A stretch of 64,000 nucleotides of DNA. It comes from a delta proteobacterium MLS_D (GTDB taxonomy: Bacteria > Desulfobacterota > Syntrophia > Syntrophales > UBA2210). How positions within the stretch are numbered: the first letter of the stretch is position 1; each line of letters begins with the position of its first letter. Below, in pieces: positions 9,811-18,238 of the stretch. The notes beneath the pieces were generated by a model. The model was given only the letters and a program-made list of their open reading frames with translations. It was not told the DNA's origin and did no database searches. Location of the stretch: assembly GCA_002030015.1 (NCBI GenBank), contig LQBH01000010.1, positions 1 to 64,000 on the forward strand, read 5' to 3'. A program made the position numbers and the translations under genes.

Positions 9811-10796
9811 CGATAAAATAATTTTATAGTTACTTTATAATTATCTTTTGTTTTAACAATCTTAACCCCATCATCAACACCCATCAACCTGTAGCGTTCT
9901 AATAGATTGCTTAGACCAACACCAGTAGACTGCATGGGCTGCTGTTTTGGTTGATACGTGTTTGACACAGTTACACTCAGCTCATCTTCTTGATATATAT
10001 GGATAAATAAAGGTTTTCTTGCCGAGACAACATTGTGCTTAATACAATTTTCGACCAGCAGTTGAAGGGCATATATAGGAATTGAGCAATGATAACTCTC
10101 TCTATTCATATCAGTAGTAACATGGAGCGCATCCCTGTGTCGTATTTTCATTAAGTAAATATAGGCATCCAGAAGTTCATATTCTCTTTCCAGGGCCACG
10201 TAATCGCTACTGTGCGCGTGCAACACCTGTCTGTACAAAGATGATAATTTTATTAAAAATTGCTCTGAATTCGGGTCTTCACTCCTTATCATCATTCTCA
10301 AGGAAGAAAGAGAATTAAATAAAAAATGAGGGTTAACCTGTTTCCTGAGTTGATCGAGCTCTGCCTTATACTTCTCTATTTTCAATGATAGGATTTCCGA
10401 TTTCAGTTTTTCGACCATCTTTGCCGATCTGAGACTCTGTTGAATAACAATAAAAACCGCAGAAACCAATAAAACCCTGAGCCCAACTACCCACGAAGAA
10501 ATGCTTATATTCTTTGGAAATATATATAAAGTGAACAGTATAAAAAGAAATACCAAAGAAATATTCAATACAACTACTATCAAATAATAAATCGGTACCT
10601 TTTTATTATACAGCCATTCATTAACGTACCAAATAATAAGTAAAAAAATGAAACTCGAGACCCAAGTGTTTGCTATTTCAAACAGCGTATGTTGTTTGAG
10701 GAAGAATTCATTATTGAGAAAGCTCAAACCAGGTAACAGGAATGCAAGGAGAAGCGGAAGTACTATTTCAATTTTGACTGTTTTTTTTATGTTCAA
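9807..10796 (-). CDS. LytS/YehU-type sensor histidine kinase
   Basis: Multiple TM segments, LRKQVNPHFLFNSLSSLRMMI, LLVENCIKHNVV; overlaps the response-regulator gene by 4 bp. Confidence 0.92.
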   Translation of the reverse strand: MNIKKTVKIEIVLPLLLAFLLPGLSFLNNEFFLKQHTLFEIANTWVSSFIFLLIIWYVNEWLYNKKVPIYYLIVVVLNISLVFLFILFTLYIFPKNISISSWVVGLRVLLVSAVFIVIQQSLRSAKMVEKLKSEILSLKIEKYKAELDQLRKQVNPHFLFNSLSSLRMMIRSEDPNSEQFLIKLSSLYRQVLHAHSSDYVALEREYELLDAYIYLMKIRHRDALHVTTDMNRESYHCSIPIYALQLLVENCIKHNVVSARKPLFIHIYQEDELSVTVSNTYQPKQQPMQSTGVGLSNLLERYRLMGVDDGVKIVKTKDNYKVTIKLFYR

Positions 10797-11023
10797 AGTG
10801 AGCTAAGTCCTAATAAATCTATGTTTCAGTTGAGCCTAAAAATGCGGCCACTGCTCCAAAACCGCTCCATCGGTAGCAATGACTTTACAGAATAGTTCCA
10901 GATAGTACAATGTTTTTGTAGGGAGAGGCTCTTGCACTGCTAGGCACACGATCTATAGCATTTTCTTCTCGATTTCAGGTAAAATCTTTCCTCTTGTTGA
11001 CCCTGTGTATTCAAGAGTATCCG

Positions 11024-11051
11024 GCCACCCATCATCGTGGGTGGCTTTTTT
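11024..11051 (+). terminator. Rho-independent terminator with no upstream + strand gene
   Basis: GCCACCCA-TCATCG-TGGGTGGC followed by TTTTTT. Confidence 0.8.
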
Positions 11052-11859
11052 CTTAACAGCTTAACTCGTTAGGTCACAGGGCATAAGTTGGCAAGACAAG
11101 ACTATCTATAAGAGAATGAATATTCGTCCTGTGAGAAAATCGCCTCTCTCCCTCAATAATTTCCGATTTATGCGATCAAAGATGTGAGAGGATAAGGTTA
11201 ACTGCTGTTGTATACACTGGCTTAAGATGTTTCCTGACTCGTCAGTCCCTCCTATAAGCCTTTCTGTAGCATGTTAACCTTGGCGGTTGAGTCCCGTCGT
11301 AACCGCCTCCGTTTCCCTCTGATTCGTGGAACTATTCCGAAGTGTATTGGACCTCGGCGATGACGGATTTTTGTTGGTGGTAGTAGGATTCCGAGAGCAA
11401 CAGTAGCTGGTTTTAAGAACTCATCGCGCTCCTCTTTGGAGCCCTCTGCCCAATTAACTAAACAGCCGTAGAGCTATAAATCGCACGAGTATGCCCCTTT
11501 CCTTCCCGACCTGTGCATAGTCAGCACGTCGAACCATTCCAGCTTTGCTCACTTGGCATATAGATGCCCAACCCTTTGGCTTCCGAGTTGTGCTCGATTT
11601 ATCGGCCCATTCAATACATCTCTAAGTTCAGACCTCAATTGAAGCAAAATTACAGTTGGACAGGGCAACTGCCTCCTTCGCCTAATTGCCGTCCCGGTAA
11701 TGACAGGCCAGGTCGATGCAGGCGTCGGAAACGGAACTTTCACGTATTCCTGATGGTGACAAAATATCGTCCCGGTATCTTTTTCGCTCAATAGCGCGTC
11801 TCTGGTTGGCGCGTCGATGATCAACGTATCTCAAAAGTAGAAATTGGAGGAATTCTAGA

Positions 11860-12747
11860 ATGTTACTGAAAATGATTTATCGTTACCTGACGGTCGCTTT
11901 GGTGGTACTTGGACTCGCGGCTTCCGAAAGCCGGGCAGCAGAACACCTCAATTTCGTCGTCACCGATCTGGAAGGTCTTGAGGAGGTGCAACGCGAATTC
12001 GGGCCATTCAAAGAGCTGCTGGAGCAGAAAACTGGGCTAACCATCAAGTTCTTCCCGGTGACCAACCGCACCGCCGCCGCCGAAGCGCTCAAGGCCAAAA
12101 AGGCCGACTTTGTTCTCACCGGCCCGGCCGAGTACGTGGTCCTGCGCCAACTCACCAACTGTACCCCAATCGTCGGCTTTTCCCGGCCAGATTATTTTGC
12201 CGCCTGGGTGGTAAAGGCCGACAGCGGCATCAACAGGGTGGCCGATCTCAAGGGCAAAAAAGTGGCGATGAGCGATATCGGCTCCACCTCCGGCCATCTT
12301 GGGCCCGCCCAGGCAATGAAAGACGCCGGCCTCGACCCGCTCAAAGATATTCAAGCAATCCATACCAGCAAGGAGATCGCCTGGGAGTCACTGAAAAAGG
12401 GCGATGTCGCCGCCTGGGGGTATAACGCCACCTCGTTCATGCGTTTTCGGGACAGCGACAAATCTGTCAATCCCGGGGCCTTTAAAACCATCGCTCGCGG
12501 CCCGGATCTGCCAAGCGATGTGCTTGTCGCCGGCACTCATGTCGACAAAAAGATTTCCGACAGCATTATCAAAGCAATCACCGAGAATTCGGCACAGCTA
12601 GTCGCCGAGATCCTCAAAGGGGAGGACAACAAAAAATATTCCGGCATGCAGTTCCTGGCGAGCATCAAAGACGAAGATTACAACTACGTCCGCGATATGT
12701 ACCGGACCATTGGCCAGCCCAAGTTCGCCGAGTTCGTCGGAGAATAA
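11860..12747 (+). CDS. phnD: Phosphonate/phosphite/phosphate-type ABC transporter substrate-binding protein
   Basis: PhnD-like: signal peptide, GPAEYVVLRQLT, GSTSGHLGPAQAM; followed by ABC ATPase and two permeases. Confidence 0.9.
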   Translation: MLLKMIYRYLTVALVVLGLAASESRAAEHLNFVVTDLEGLEEVQREFGPFKELLEQKTGLTIKFFPVTNRTAAAEALKAKKADFVLTGPAEYVVLRQLTNCTPIVGFSRPDYFAAWVVKADSGINRVADLKGKKVAMSDIGSTSGHLGPAQAMKDAGLDPLKDIQAIHTSKEIAWESLKKGDVAAWGYNATSFMRFRDSDKSVNPGAFKTIARGPDLPSDVLVAGTHVDKKISDSIIKAITENSAQLVAEILKGEDNKKYSGMQFLASIKDEDYNYVRDMYRTIGQPKFAEFVGE

Positions 12748-12748
12748 T

Positions 12749-13579
12749 ATGAACTCTGGAGCTGTTGTCACCTTCGACCGGGCAGCAGGTGAGAGTCTGC
12801 CGGTTCGGGTTGCCTCCCCTTCCCGAGTTCTCGCCGAATCTACCGATATCAACATCACCGGTCTCTGTAAGACGTTCGACGGTCAGCGGCAGGTTTTGCG
12901 GGACATCCATTTTTCGATCCCGAGGGGGCAGGCGGTAGCACTAATCGGTCACAACGGTTCCGGCAAATCTACCCTGCTGCGCTGCTGCCTGCGCCTGGTC
13001 CAACCGTGCAGCGGTGCAGTTAGCCTACTCGGCAGCGACATCACCACCCTGGGTGCCCGCCAGCTGCGCGGAATGCGCGCCAAGGTGGGTTTTGTCTTCC
13101 AACGCCACAACCTGGTGGCGCGGTTGTCGGCGTTGACTAACGTCCTGCACGGGGTGCAGGCAAGAAAAAAGGGGCCGCGAACCTGGTTTCACAGTATTGC
13201 TCCCCAGAAGGATCGCGAGGAGGCTATGGCCCAACTGCACAGCGTCGGCCTGGCAAACCTCGCCGAGCGGCGGGTTGACGGGCTTTCCGGCGGAGAATCG
13301 CAACGGGTGGCGATTGCCCGGGCACTGATGCAACGACCGAAAATCGTCATGGCCGATGAACCGGTAGCCAGTCTAGACCCCTTGGCCGGTGACGAGGTAA
13401 TGGGTCTGTTCCTCCATCGCATCAAAGATGAAGGGCTGACCCTGCTTTTCGTTTCCCACAACCTCGATCACGCCCTGCGCTATGCTGACCGGATTATCGG
13501 TCTGCGCGACGGTCGGGTAGAACTCGATACCCCTTCGAAGACGGAGAACCTCGCCACCTTGCGCGAACTCTATGGATAA
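12749..13579 (+). CDS. phnC: Phosphonate-type ABC transporter ATPase
   Basis: Walker A GHNGSGKST, signature LSGGESQR, MADEPVASLDP; ATG at 12749 just after the phnD stop. Confidence 0.93.
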   Translation: MNSGAVVTFDRAAGESLPVRVASPSRVLAESTDINITGLCKTFDGQRQVLRDIHFSIPRGQAVALIGHNGSGKSTLLRCCLRLVQPCSGAVSLLGSDITTLGARQLRGMRAKVGFVFQRHNLVARLSALTNVLHGVQARKKGPRTWFHSIAPQKDREEAMAQLHSVGLANLAERRVDGLSGGESQRVAIARALMQRPKIVMADEPVASLDPLAGDEVMGLFLHRIKDEGLTLLFVSHNLDHALRYADRIIGLRDGRVELDTPSKTENLATLRELYG

Positions 13580-14450
13580 CCAGCAGACCCTGGGAAAACC
13601 CCGGTCGGGAACAGCCGCCAGCGAACTTCGCCGAATACGGACAATAATTGCATGCCCCGAACCGCCACCTCGCTTTCGTCGACCAAATTGGCTGCAGGTG
13701 ACCGCCGCCATGGGCCTTGTGGTCTTTACGGCCCACGCCCTGCATGGCACCGAGCTCAGTTCGCTGTCGCTGATGGACATTGCCGCGATTCCGGCCAACA
13801 TCCTGCGGCTGATCGGTGAGATGTTGCCACCGGGCCAGGTGGAGTTGGCCAGAATCGTCCCGGCCATCCTCGAAACCCTGCAGATGGCCCTGGTTGGGAC
13901 GGTGCTCGGGGTTCTGGTCAGCCTGCCGCTTGGAATTCTTGCCGCCAAGTCGCTCAGCCCCAATCGCCTCCTCTATTTTTCCGCCCGCGGTGTCGTCTCT
14001 TTCTGCCGTACCGTGCCGGATCTGGTCTGGGCAATATTTTTCGTGATCATCGTCGGCCTTGGTCCGCTCGCCGGCATGCTGACTCTGCTGGTCGACACGA
14101 TCGGTTTTGCCGGACGCTTTTTCGCCGAGGCATTCGAGGAAGTTGACAGCGGCCCCCGTGAGGCGTTTTCGGCTATCGGCGCCAGTGGCGGAGGGACGTT
14201 TTTTTCCGCCATCCTGCCCGCTGCTGCGCCATCCTGCATTAACACTTCGATGTACTGTCTGGAGCGTGCGGTACAGTCCTCGGTGATCCTTGGCCTGGTA
14301 GGCGCAGGTGGCATCGGCATGCTGCTCGAAGAGCCAATGGTCTGGCACAACTACCCCGAAGCAACCACCGTCGTCCTGACTATCTTCGCCATGCTGGTAG
14401 TGGTGGAACAGCTGAGCGGCCGCATCCGCTATCATATTCTCGCGAATTAG
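13572..14450 (+). CDS. phnE: Phosphonate-type ABC transporter permease, first PhnE
   Basis: PhnE-like permease with EAFSAIGASGGGTFFSAILPAAAPS loop; overlaps phnC. Confidence 0.92.
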   Translation: MDNQQTLGKPRSGTAASELRRIRTIIACPEPPPRFRRPNWLQVTAAMGLVVFTAHALHGTELSSLSLMDIAAIPANILRLIGEMLPPGQVELARIVPAILETLQMALVGTVLGVLVSLPLGILAAKSLSPNRLLYFSARGVVSFCRTVPDLVWAIFFVIIVGLGPLAGMLTLLVDTIGFAGRFFAEAFEEVDSGPREAFSAIGASGGGTFFSAILPAAAPSCINTSMYCLERAVQSSVILGLVGAGGIGMLLEEPMVWHNYPEATTVVLTIFAMLVVVEQLSGRIRYHILAN

Positions 14451-14471
14451 CAATCCAGGACCACGAACACC

Positions 14472-15308
14472 ATGGCGAAAACAACTATCACCGAGCCAGG
14501 CCAGGGTGGGCTTATCCCTCCACCCCGTCTGGTTCATCCACCGTTGTGGCAATATCTGCTGGGCTTTGCCCTTTTCGCCTTTTTTCTGGTCTCTCTGGAG
14601 GGTAGCGGTCTGGCCAGACTGACTTTCGCTGATGTACTGGCCATTCCCAGCAAGATCCTCTATGTCCTGAACCAAATGTTCCCACCAAGCCTGGAACGCT
14701 TGGGTGCCGTCAGCCAGGCCATGCTCCAAACGCTTGAAATGGCGCTGATCGGCAACTTGCTGGGGATCCCGATAGGCCTCGCCCTGGCCATACTCTCCGC
14801 CCGTAACCTTACCCCGCACCCGCTGGTCTACGCCATCAGCCGGCTGATCGTTACTTTTCTTCGGACAACCCCGAGCATTGTCTGGGCAATCTTTCTCATC
14901 GTTGCCGTAGGACTCGGACCACGGGCAGGAACAGTCACTTTGGTACTTGCGACTATCGGCTTCTGCGGTCGATTCTTTGCAGAGGCCATGGAGGAGGTCG
15001 ATCCCGGGCCTCGTGAGGCTCTGGCCGCCATGGGGGCAAGCACCACCGGCGGCATCATCTGCGCAGTGATACCAGCGGCCATGCCAAATTTTATCAACAC
15101 CGCATTGTTTAATCTGGAATATACCACCCGCTCATCGGCGGTACTCGGGATCGTCGGTGCCGGAGGCATTGGTATCGAACTGATGGTGTCAATCAAGACC
15201 TTTCACTACGATGAAGCGGCCACCATCATCTTCATGGTCTTCGTCGTGGTCATGGGGGTGGAGCAGCTTTGCGCCAGCATCCGCCGCCGGGTGATGCAGG
15301 AAGGATAG
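14472..15308 (+). CDS. phnE: Phosphonate-type ABC transporter permease, second PhnE
   Basis: Paralogue of the preceding permease (EALAAMGASTTGGIICAVIPAAMPN). Confidence 0.92.
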   Translation: MAKTTITEPGQGGLIPPPRLVHPPLWQYLLGFALFAFFLVSLEGSGLARLTFADVLAIPSKILYVLNQMFPPSLERLGAVSQAMLQTLEMALIGNLLGIPIGLALAILSARNLTPHPLVYAISRLIVTFLRTTPSIVWAIFLIVAVGLGPRAGTVTLVLATIGFCGRFFAEAMEEVDPGPREALAAMGASTTGGIICAVIPAAMPNFINTALFNLEYTTRSSAVLGIVGAGGIGIELMVSIKTFHYDEAATIIFMVFVVVMGVEQLCASIRRRVMQEG

Positions 15309-15407
15309 CAAGACTGGAATAGCTCTCCCTGCTCACCCTCCAGTAATTCCGGGGATCGACAGATTCAAAGAGGACGATACTTTCAAATACTTTTAAAAGG
15401 ACCATCC

Positions 15408-16091
15408 ATGCAGATCATTACCGAAACTACCAATGAGACCACACCGACCAATACCGCCCATATTGACTGGGATGTGCGCTGGCAGAGTGAAGAGGGCCGG
15501 GCCGACTGGGTCCAACCGGAGGATTTTGTCACCGAAACCATTCCCTTATTGAAAAGTTCCGGGGTACGCACTGTGCTTGACCTCGGCTGTGGGGTGGGCC
15601 GTCACGCCCTGTTGCTTGCCCGCGAGGGGTTTGCCGTCCATGCCGTCGATGCCAGTCCGACGGCAATAGACCATGTCGCCCGGCAGGCGCAGGTGGAAGG
15701 ACTCGACATCCACCTTCAACTGTCTGAAATGACAGAGATCCCCCATGCCAGCGAGACCTTCGACTATGTGCTCGCCTGGAATGTCATCTATCATGGTGAT
15801 CTGCCGGTGGTACTGCGCTCGCTCTCGGAGATTTTGCGGGTATTAAAGCCGAAAGGACTTTTCCAGGGAACCATGCTCTCCAAGCGCAATGGAGAAATTA
15901 CCAGTGGTCGGCGTATCGCCAAGGACACGTATGTCAACGGAGACTGTTTTGAAAAACGCCACCCCCATTTCTACTGCAGTGCAGCAGATTTGATCGCCCT
16001 GCTCAGCGGTTTCGAACCGCTGACTATAATGGACTGCGAACATCGCCGCAAAGGTTCCTACCATTGGCATATCCTAGCCGAAAAAATATGA
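15408..16091 (+). CDS. Class I SAM-dependent methyltransferase (TehB-like)
   Basis: TVLDLGCGVGRHALLLAREGFAVHAVDASPTAID. Confidence 0.85.
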   Translation: MQIITETTNETTPTNTAHIDWDVRWQSEEGRADWVQPEDFVTETIPLLKSSGVRTVLDLGCGVGRHALLLAREGFAVHAVDASPTAIDHVARQAQVEGLDIHLQLSEMTEIPHASETFDYVLAWNVIYHGDLPVVLRSLSEILRVLKPKGLFQGTMLSKRNGEITSGRRIAKDTYVNGDCFEKRHPHFYCSAADLIALLSGFEPLTIMDCEHRRKGSYHWHILAEKI

Positions 16092-16094
16092 GGG

Positions 16095-17399
16095 ATGACG
16101 ATGACCAGCCCGGTAACTTTCAGGCGAAACAATGACTCACTCAGCATCGTCAACTGTCGGGCGGTGCTCCCGGGAGGCATCCTCGAACCCGCCCGGATCC
16201 GCATCGAGGGAGGGCTGATCACCGACATCGGGCGGAGCAGCTCTTCCAGTGGCCCGCATCGCACCGAGGATTGTATCGATGCCCGCGGTTGCCTGGTGCT
16301 GCCCGGCTTTGTCGACATCCATGCCGACTCGCTGGAGGCAGCTATCGCCCCGCGGCCATCAGCGCCTTTTCTTCCCGAGACGGTCCTGCCGACCTACGAG
16401 GCAAGTCTGGTCATGCACGGTATCACCACGGTGTTCCACTGTGTCGGTCTCGCCGATCTCGGCGATGTCACCAAGCCGCTGCGCACCCGTGACAAAGCCA
16501 GAGAGATCGTTGGCGCGATCAGAAACCATCAGTCCGGGTCGCCACTGCGGGTCCGTATCCACCTCCGCTATGAAATCACCGATACCGATTCCCTGCCACT
16601 CCTCGATTCCTTGGTGGAGGACGGGGAGGTGGATATGATGAGTTTGATGGATCATACCCCGGGCTTTGGCGTGTTCAAAGATATCGACGCCTATCGTGAA
16701 TACCATCGCCGCTCGGGCCAGAGTTTGGCAGCCGCCGACGAAAAAGTCGCTGCGCTGATGGAAAGACGCGACCAACTAGATGAGGGAGCCCTCGCCGAAC
16801 TGGTGGACGCCTGCCACCGCCGCGGTCTGACGGTAGTCTCCCACGACGACCATACCGTTGAAAAACTGGAATGGGCCCTCAGTCTCGGGGTCTCGGTAGC
16901 CGAATTTCCGGTGACCGTTGAGGCACTGGACTTTGCTCGAGGTCAAGGCATGCAGGCGGTCTACGGCACCCCCAATCTGATTCGTGGGGTATCCCATGCC
17001 GGCAATCTGCGGGTCGCCGACATGTTGACCACCGGCCGTGTCGACATTTTCTGTCTCGACTACTCGCCGATGTGTTCTTTGCTAGCCCTGTTTACGGCGG
17101 TTGAACTGACCGGTTCTCCACTCGCCGAAGTGTCCCGGCTCTTCAGTCTCAACCCGGCCCGGGCCGTGGGGCTTGACACGGTGACCGGTTCGATTGAAAT
17201 CGGCAAGGCCGCCGACCTCATTCTGGTCGATCAGCGCGGATCACGTCCTCGTCTGCTCGCGACCATCGCCAACGGACGGCCCGTTTACCGTGCCGAGGTG
17301 GTCGCGGCCAAGACAGAGCAGGGCAAAAGCGGTCATTCGCCAGTGACCTCCGTAGAGAAGAGTGGTCATGACAATGCACGGGGCAAAGGCAAGCTGTGA
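16095..17399 (+). CDS. Divergent PhnM-like amidohydrolase
   Basis: LPGFVDIHADSLE, SLMDHTPGFG, VVSHDDHTVEK, GTPNLIRGVSHAGNL, CLDYSPMCSL. Confidence 0.85.
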   Translation: MTMTSPVTFRRNNDSLSIVNCRAVLPGGILEPARIRIEGGLITDIGRSSSSSGPHRTEDCIDARGCLVLPGFVDIHADSLEAAIAPRPSAPFLPETVLPTYEASLVMHGITTVFHCVGLADLGDVTKPLRTRDKAREIVGAIRNHQSGSPLRVRIHLRYEITDTDSLPLLDSLVEDGEVDMMSLMDHTPGFGVFKDIDAYREYHRRSGQSLAAADEKVAALMERRDQLDEGALAELVDACHRRGLTVVSHDDHTVEKLEWALSLGVSVAEFPVTVEALDFARGQGMQAVYGTPNLIRGVSHAGNLRVADMLTTGRVDIFCLDYSPMCSLLALFTAVELTGSPLAEVSRLFSLNPARAVGLDTVTGSIEIGKAADLILVDQRGSRPRLLATIANGRPVYRAEVVAAKTEQGKSGHSPVTSVEKSGHDNARGKGKL

Positions 17400-18238
17400 T
17401 GAGAAAGGCTGAAGGCGCTTTACGCATAGTGACCATCAACACCTGCAAGGGAGACGGTTATTATCACCGGCGGATGCAGATGATGGCCAGCGAGCTCTCC
17501 ATGCTGGTGCCGGATATTATCTGTCTGCAGGAGTCGGTGCAGAGCGTCGACTTTCAGGTCGATACCGCCAGCTATCTCGCCGATGTCCTGAAGATGGATA
17601 TGATCTATGCCCCGGCACGTCTAAAGAACCGTGCCGTCGACAAGGCCGGTTTTCTTTGTCACTCAGGTCTTGCCATCCTTTCGGTCAACTCCCTTGATGA
17701 TCATTGGCTTACCACTGTCCCGACCAGTGCGGAGGATCCCGATCGGCTGGCACTCAGTGCCCAGCTTTATCATGGCAATCAACTGATTACCATCACCAAT
17801 TTCCACCTCACCCATCTCTCAGGAATGGATACATTGCGCTATGAGCAACTTGCAACAATTATTGAAAAAAACGCTGATATCGCCGAGGATTCCTGCTGGT
17901 TCTGCTGCGGGGATTGTAATTTCGACATAGACCATGCCACCTTTGCTCGCCTTGGCAGGAGGACCGGCCTGCAGATAATTGACTGTTATCTTGCCGGTGG
18001 AGGGCAGTTACCCGGCGGAACATTGGTCCAAACCAACATGCCGCCAAATGAAAGCCGGATTGATCATATTTTTTGCCTGCTGAGCGAGGGGGAACAGTTT
18101 CCGGAACTCCTGAATGGCCGGATTATCCTGGATACTCCCGATCTTGAGGGCTGTTTCCCCTCGGATCATTTCGGGGTCTGTGTCGATATTTTCATGGAAA
18201 GAAAATGGAAACCATATATACCAACGCAACGATTATAA
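17396..18238 (+). CDS. Endonuclease/exonuclease/phosphatase (EEP) family hydrolase
   Basis: EEP motifs: INTC, CLQE, NFHLTHL, GDCNFD, PSDHFGV; overlaps the upstream gene by 4 bp. Confidence 0.85.
   Translation: MMRKAEGALRIVTINTCKGDGYYHRRMQMMASELSMLVPDIICLQESVQSVDFQVDTASYLADVLKMDMIYAPARLKNRAVDKAGFLCHSGLAILSVNSLDDHWLTTVPTSAEDPDRLALSAQLYHGNQLITITNFHLTHLSGMDTLRYEQLATIIEKNADIAEDSCWFCCGDCNFDIDHATFARLGRRTGLQIIDCYLAGGGQLPGGTLVQTNMPPNESRIDHIFCLLSEGEQFPELLNGRIILDTPDLEGCFPSDHFGVCVDIFMERKWKPYIPTQRL

Noticed and set aside
11549-11824. 91-aa minus-strand ORF before phnD
   Set aside because: Low-complexity composition, overlaps another ORF, no recognisable family.
13494-14819. 441-aa minus-strand ORF, rich in H/Q/G/D
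   Set aside because: Antisense to the two phnE genes; composition typical of a shadow ORF over membrane-protein genes.
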